From assembly GCA_030039575.1 (NCBI GenBank), contig JASHVH010000441.1:1-9569 (forward strand): 9,569 nt of DNA. Reading direction: 5' to 3'. The stretch comes from Acidimicrobiales bacterium (GTDB lineage: Bacteria > Actinomycetota > Acidimicrobiia > Acidimicrobiales > Palsa-688). The translations under genes and the position numbers were made by a program. Below the pieces are notes generated by a model. The model was not told the origin of the DNA and made no database searches. It saw only the letters and a list, made by a program, of their open reading frames with translations. Shown here in pieces: positions 8,861-9,569 of this stretch (position 1 is its first letter; every line of letters begins with the position of its first letter).

Positions 8861-8986
8861 TCGCTGGCAAAAGTTGTACCTTGCCCCCCTTTTACAGGTC
8901 TCGCTTTGTGCATTTTTCGATGGGGACGCGCCGGGACCTCGGACTTTTAGCCCTTGCACAAGCAAAAAGCGACACGACGGCCGCTG
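8861..8986 (+). repeat. Tandem structured element, copy 2
   Basis: Second copy, 136 nt downstream. The same three stems can be drawn: GGCAA with TTGCC (8866-8885); AGGTCTCG with CGGGACCT (8896-8939), where a G at 8934 restores a wobble pair that is a mismatch in copy 1; and CTTT...AAAG around TTGC-ACAA-GCAA (8944-8969), with two base pairs differing from copy 1 by paired changes. It ends about 95 nt before the likely priA start, so it could be a priA leader, an RNA gene or a dispersed intergenic repeat. I do not recognise the family. Confidence 0.85.
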
Positions 8987-9081
8987 TTCCCCCGCTAGAG
9001 GGACCCAGGCTTGCTGCGGGCCCCGGCGGTGAGGTGCTGACGGGTGGTGGTCTAGCGGCCCGCTCCGAGGTAGGCCCGCTC

Positions 9082-9569
9082 GTGGCGCGAGTACTTCCTG
9101 ACGTGGCCGGGTTCGAACGCGAACTCGACTACGAGGTCCCGCCGGAACTGGCGGGAGAGGTAAAGGCCGGGACTGTCGTCAGGGTGCCGCTCCAGGGCCG
9201 GAGGGTGCGAGGGTGGGTGCTGGCCTACCCGGTGCCCCCGACGGCGGGCCTCGCGCTGAGGCCCGTGGCCAAAGTGACAGGTTGGGGGCCGGAGCCCGAG
9301 TTGCTGGAGCTCACCGCGTGGGCGGCGTGGCGTTGGGCCGGCCGGCGGCGGTCCTTGCTGGTGACAGCCTCCCCGCTGTCGGCGGTGAGGCAGTTGCCGT
9401 CGAAGTCTGGGACGCCCTTTCGGCCGGTGCCAGCTCTTCTGACCGCCCCCACCGGCCGCGAGCAGCCCAGGAGGGAAGCCGCACGCGGGGCCACCGTCGC
9501 TTCCCTGGTCGAAGAAGCATGGGGCCCAGGCGTACACCTGTTGCGGCTGCCGCCCGTGTACAGCGCGAC
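9082..9569 (+). CDS. priA: Primosomal protein N' (PriA), N-terminal part, truncated by the window edge
   Basis: Replication-restart protein that recognises stalled-fork DNA. Only 162 codons are visible, covering the N-terminal 3'-DNA-end-binding domain. Visible: VARVLPDVAGFERELDYEVP at the start; AGTVVRVPLQGRRVRGWVL (about 29-47), the barrel strand block typical of PriA; KVTGWGPEPELLELTAWAAW and RWAG (about 64-87), a pattern typical of actinobacterial PriA; and VHLLRLPPVYS just before the edge, where the helicase core should begin. GTG 9082 has GAGGT 10 nt upstream; GTG 9034 is an in-frame alternative without a good site. The frame has no stop to 9569. Whether the helicase motifs are intact, often not so in Actinomycetota, cannot be seen. 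Placement after metK matches the phylum. Confidence 0.88.
   Translation, partial: MARVLPDVAGFERELDYEVPPELAGEVKAGTVVRVPLQGRRVRGWVLAYPVPPTAGLALRPVAKVTGWGPEPELLELTAWAAWRWAGRRRSLLVTASPLSAVRQLPSKSGTPFRPVPALLTAPTGREQPRREAARGATVASLVEEAWGPGVHLLRLPPVYSA

Larger units (their letters stand above)
8634..9081. other. Gene-free stretch between metK and priA
   Basis: These 448 nt hold the metK terminator, the two tandem elements and about 95 nt of GC-rich sequence before priA. The priA frame is open back through this last part, so N-terminal residues could start earlier, for example at GTG 9034. I see no convincing sigma-factor promoter for priA, unless it lies within the repeats: a TTGCCT or TTGCCC with 17-nt spacing to CTTTGT occurs in both copies but is a poor -10. 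Confidence 0.6.

Noticed and set aside
8582..8965. Short proteins encoded by the tandem repeats (frames on both strands)
   Set aside because: The 136-nt period is not a multiple of three, so the copies are read in different frames, and neither translation resembles a protein family.
8725..8986. CRISPR array or integron attC sites
   Set aside because: There are only two long copies with no regular short repeats and spacers, no cas or integrase gene, and no attC core sites.
9052..9537. Minus-strand frame opposite priA
   Set aside because: The + strand frame gives a recognisable PriA N-terminus with no stop, while the minus translation is low-complexity.

Overview
The window is ordinary, GC-rich (about two-thirds G+C by eye) bacterial chromosome in which every recognisable gene is on the + strand. 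Gene content and order, carB - pyrD - pyrF - mihF - gmk - rpoZ - coaBC - metK - priA, is the conserved housekeeping block of Actinomycetota. The mihF gene (mycobacterial-type integration host factor) is a marker for that phylum. Mycobacterium carries a similar order but lacks a pyrD between carB and pyrF. The class 1B-type PyrD, the short group I PyrF and the SWTTR-type guanylate kinase make me lean towards Acidimicrobiia or a related deep-branching class rather than Streptomyces or Mycobacterium. That assignment is an inference from remembered family features, not from a search.

Layout. Positions 2-2533 hold the last 843 codons of carB, whose N-terminal quarter lies outside the window. After 4 nt comes pyrD (2538-3599), then a 256-nt gap with a possible promoter, then pyrF (3856-4629). 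A 64-nt gap with a dyad and a TANNNT box precedes mihF (4694-5008). Next are gmk (5071-5697), rpoZ (5723-6016) and, after a perfect 7-bp inverted repeat, coaBC (6067-7443). coaBC overlaps metK (7440-8633) by ATGA. A strong GC-rich stem-loop just after metK (8644-8691) probably ends this transcription unit. Two tandem copies of a 136-nt-period non-coding element follow (8725-8850 and 8861-8986). The N-terminal 162 codons of priA (from 9082) then run off the right edge.

Functionally, carB, pyrD and pyrF supply three steps of de novo pyrimidine synthesis (carbamoyl phosphate, dihydroorotate oxidation, OMP decarboxylation), and gmk supplies GDP. rpoZ and mihF serve transcription and the nucleoid. 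coaBC makes 4'-phosphopantetheine for coenzyme A, metK makes S-adenosylmethionine, and priA restarts replication.

The part that ordinary annotation does not explain is the gene-free stretch 8634-9081. Its two tandem elements match at about 100 of 124 positions without a gap and share a 31-nt identical core. Their most diverged segment stays self-complementary through paired substitutions. That pattern suggests a selected stem-loop, either a structured RNA or a hairpin-forming dispersed repeat. I found no mobile element, CRISPR array, tRNA or rRNA, and no evidence for a new multi-gene system.
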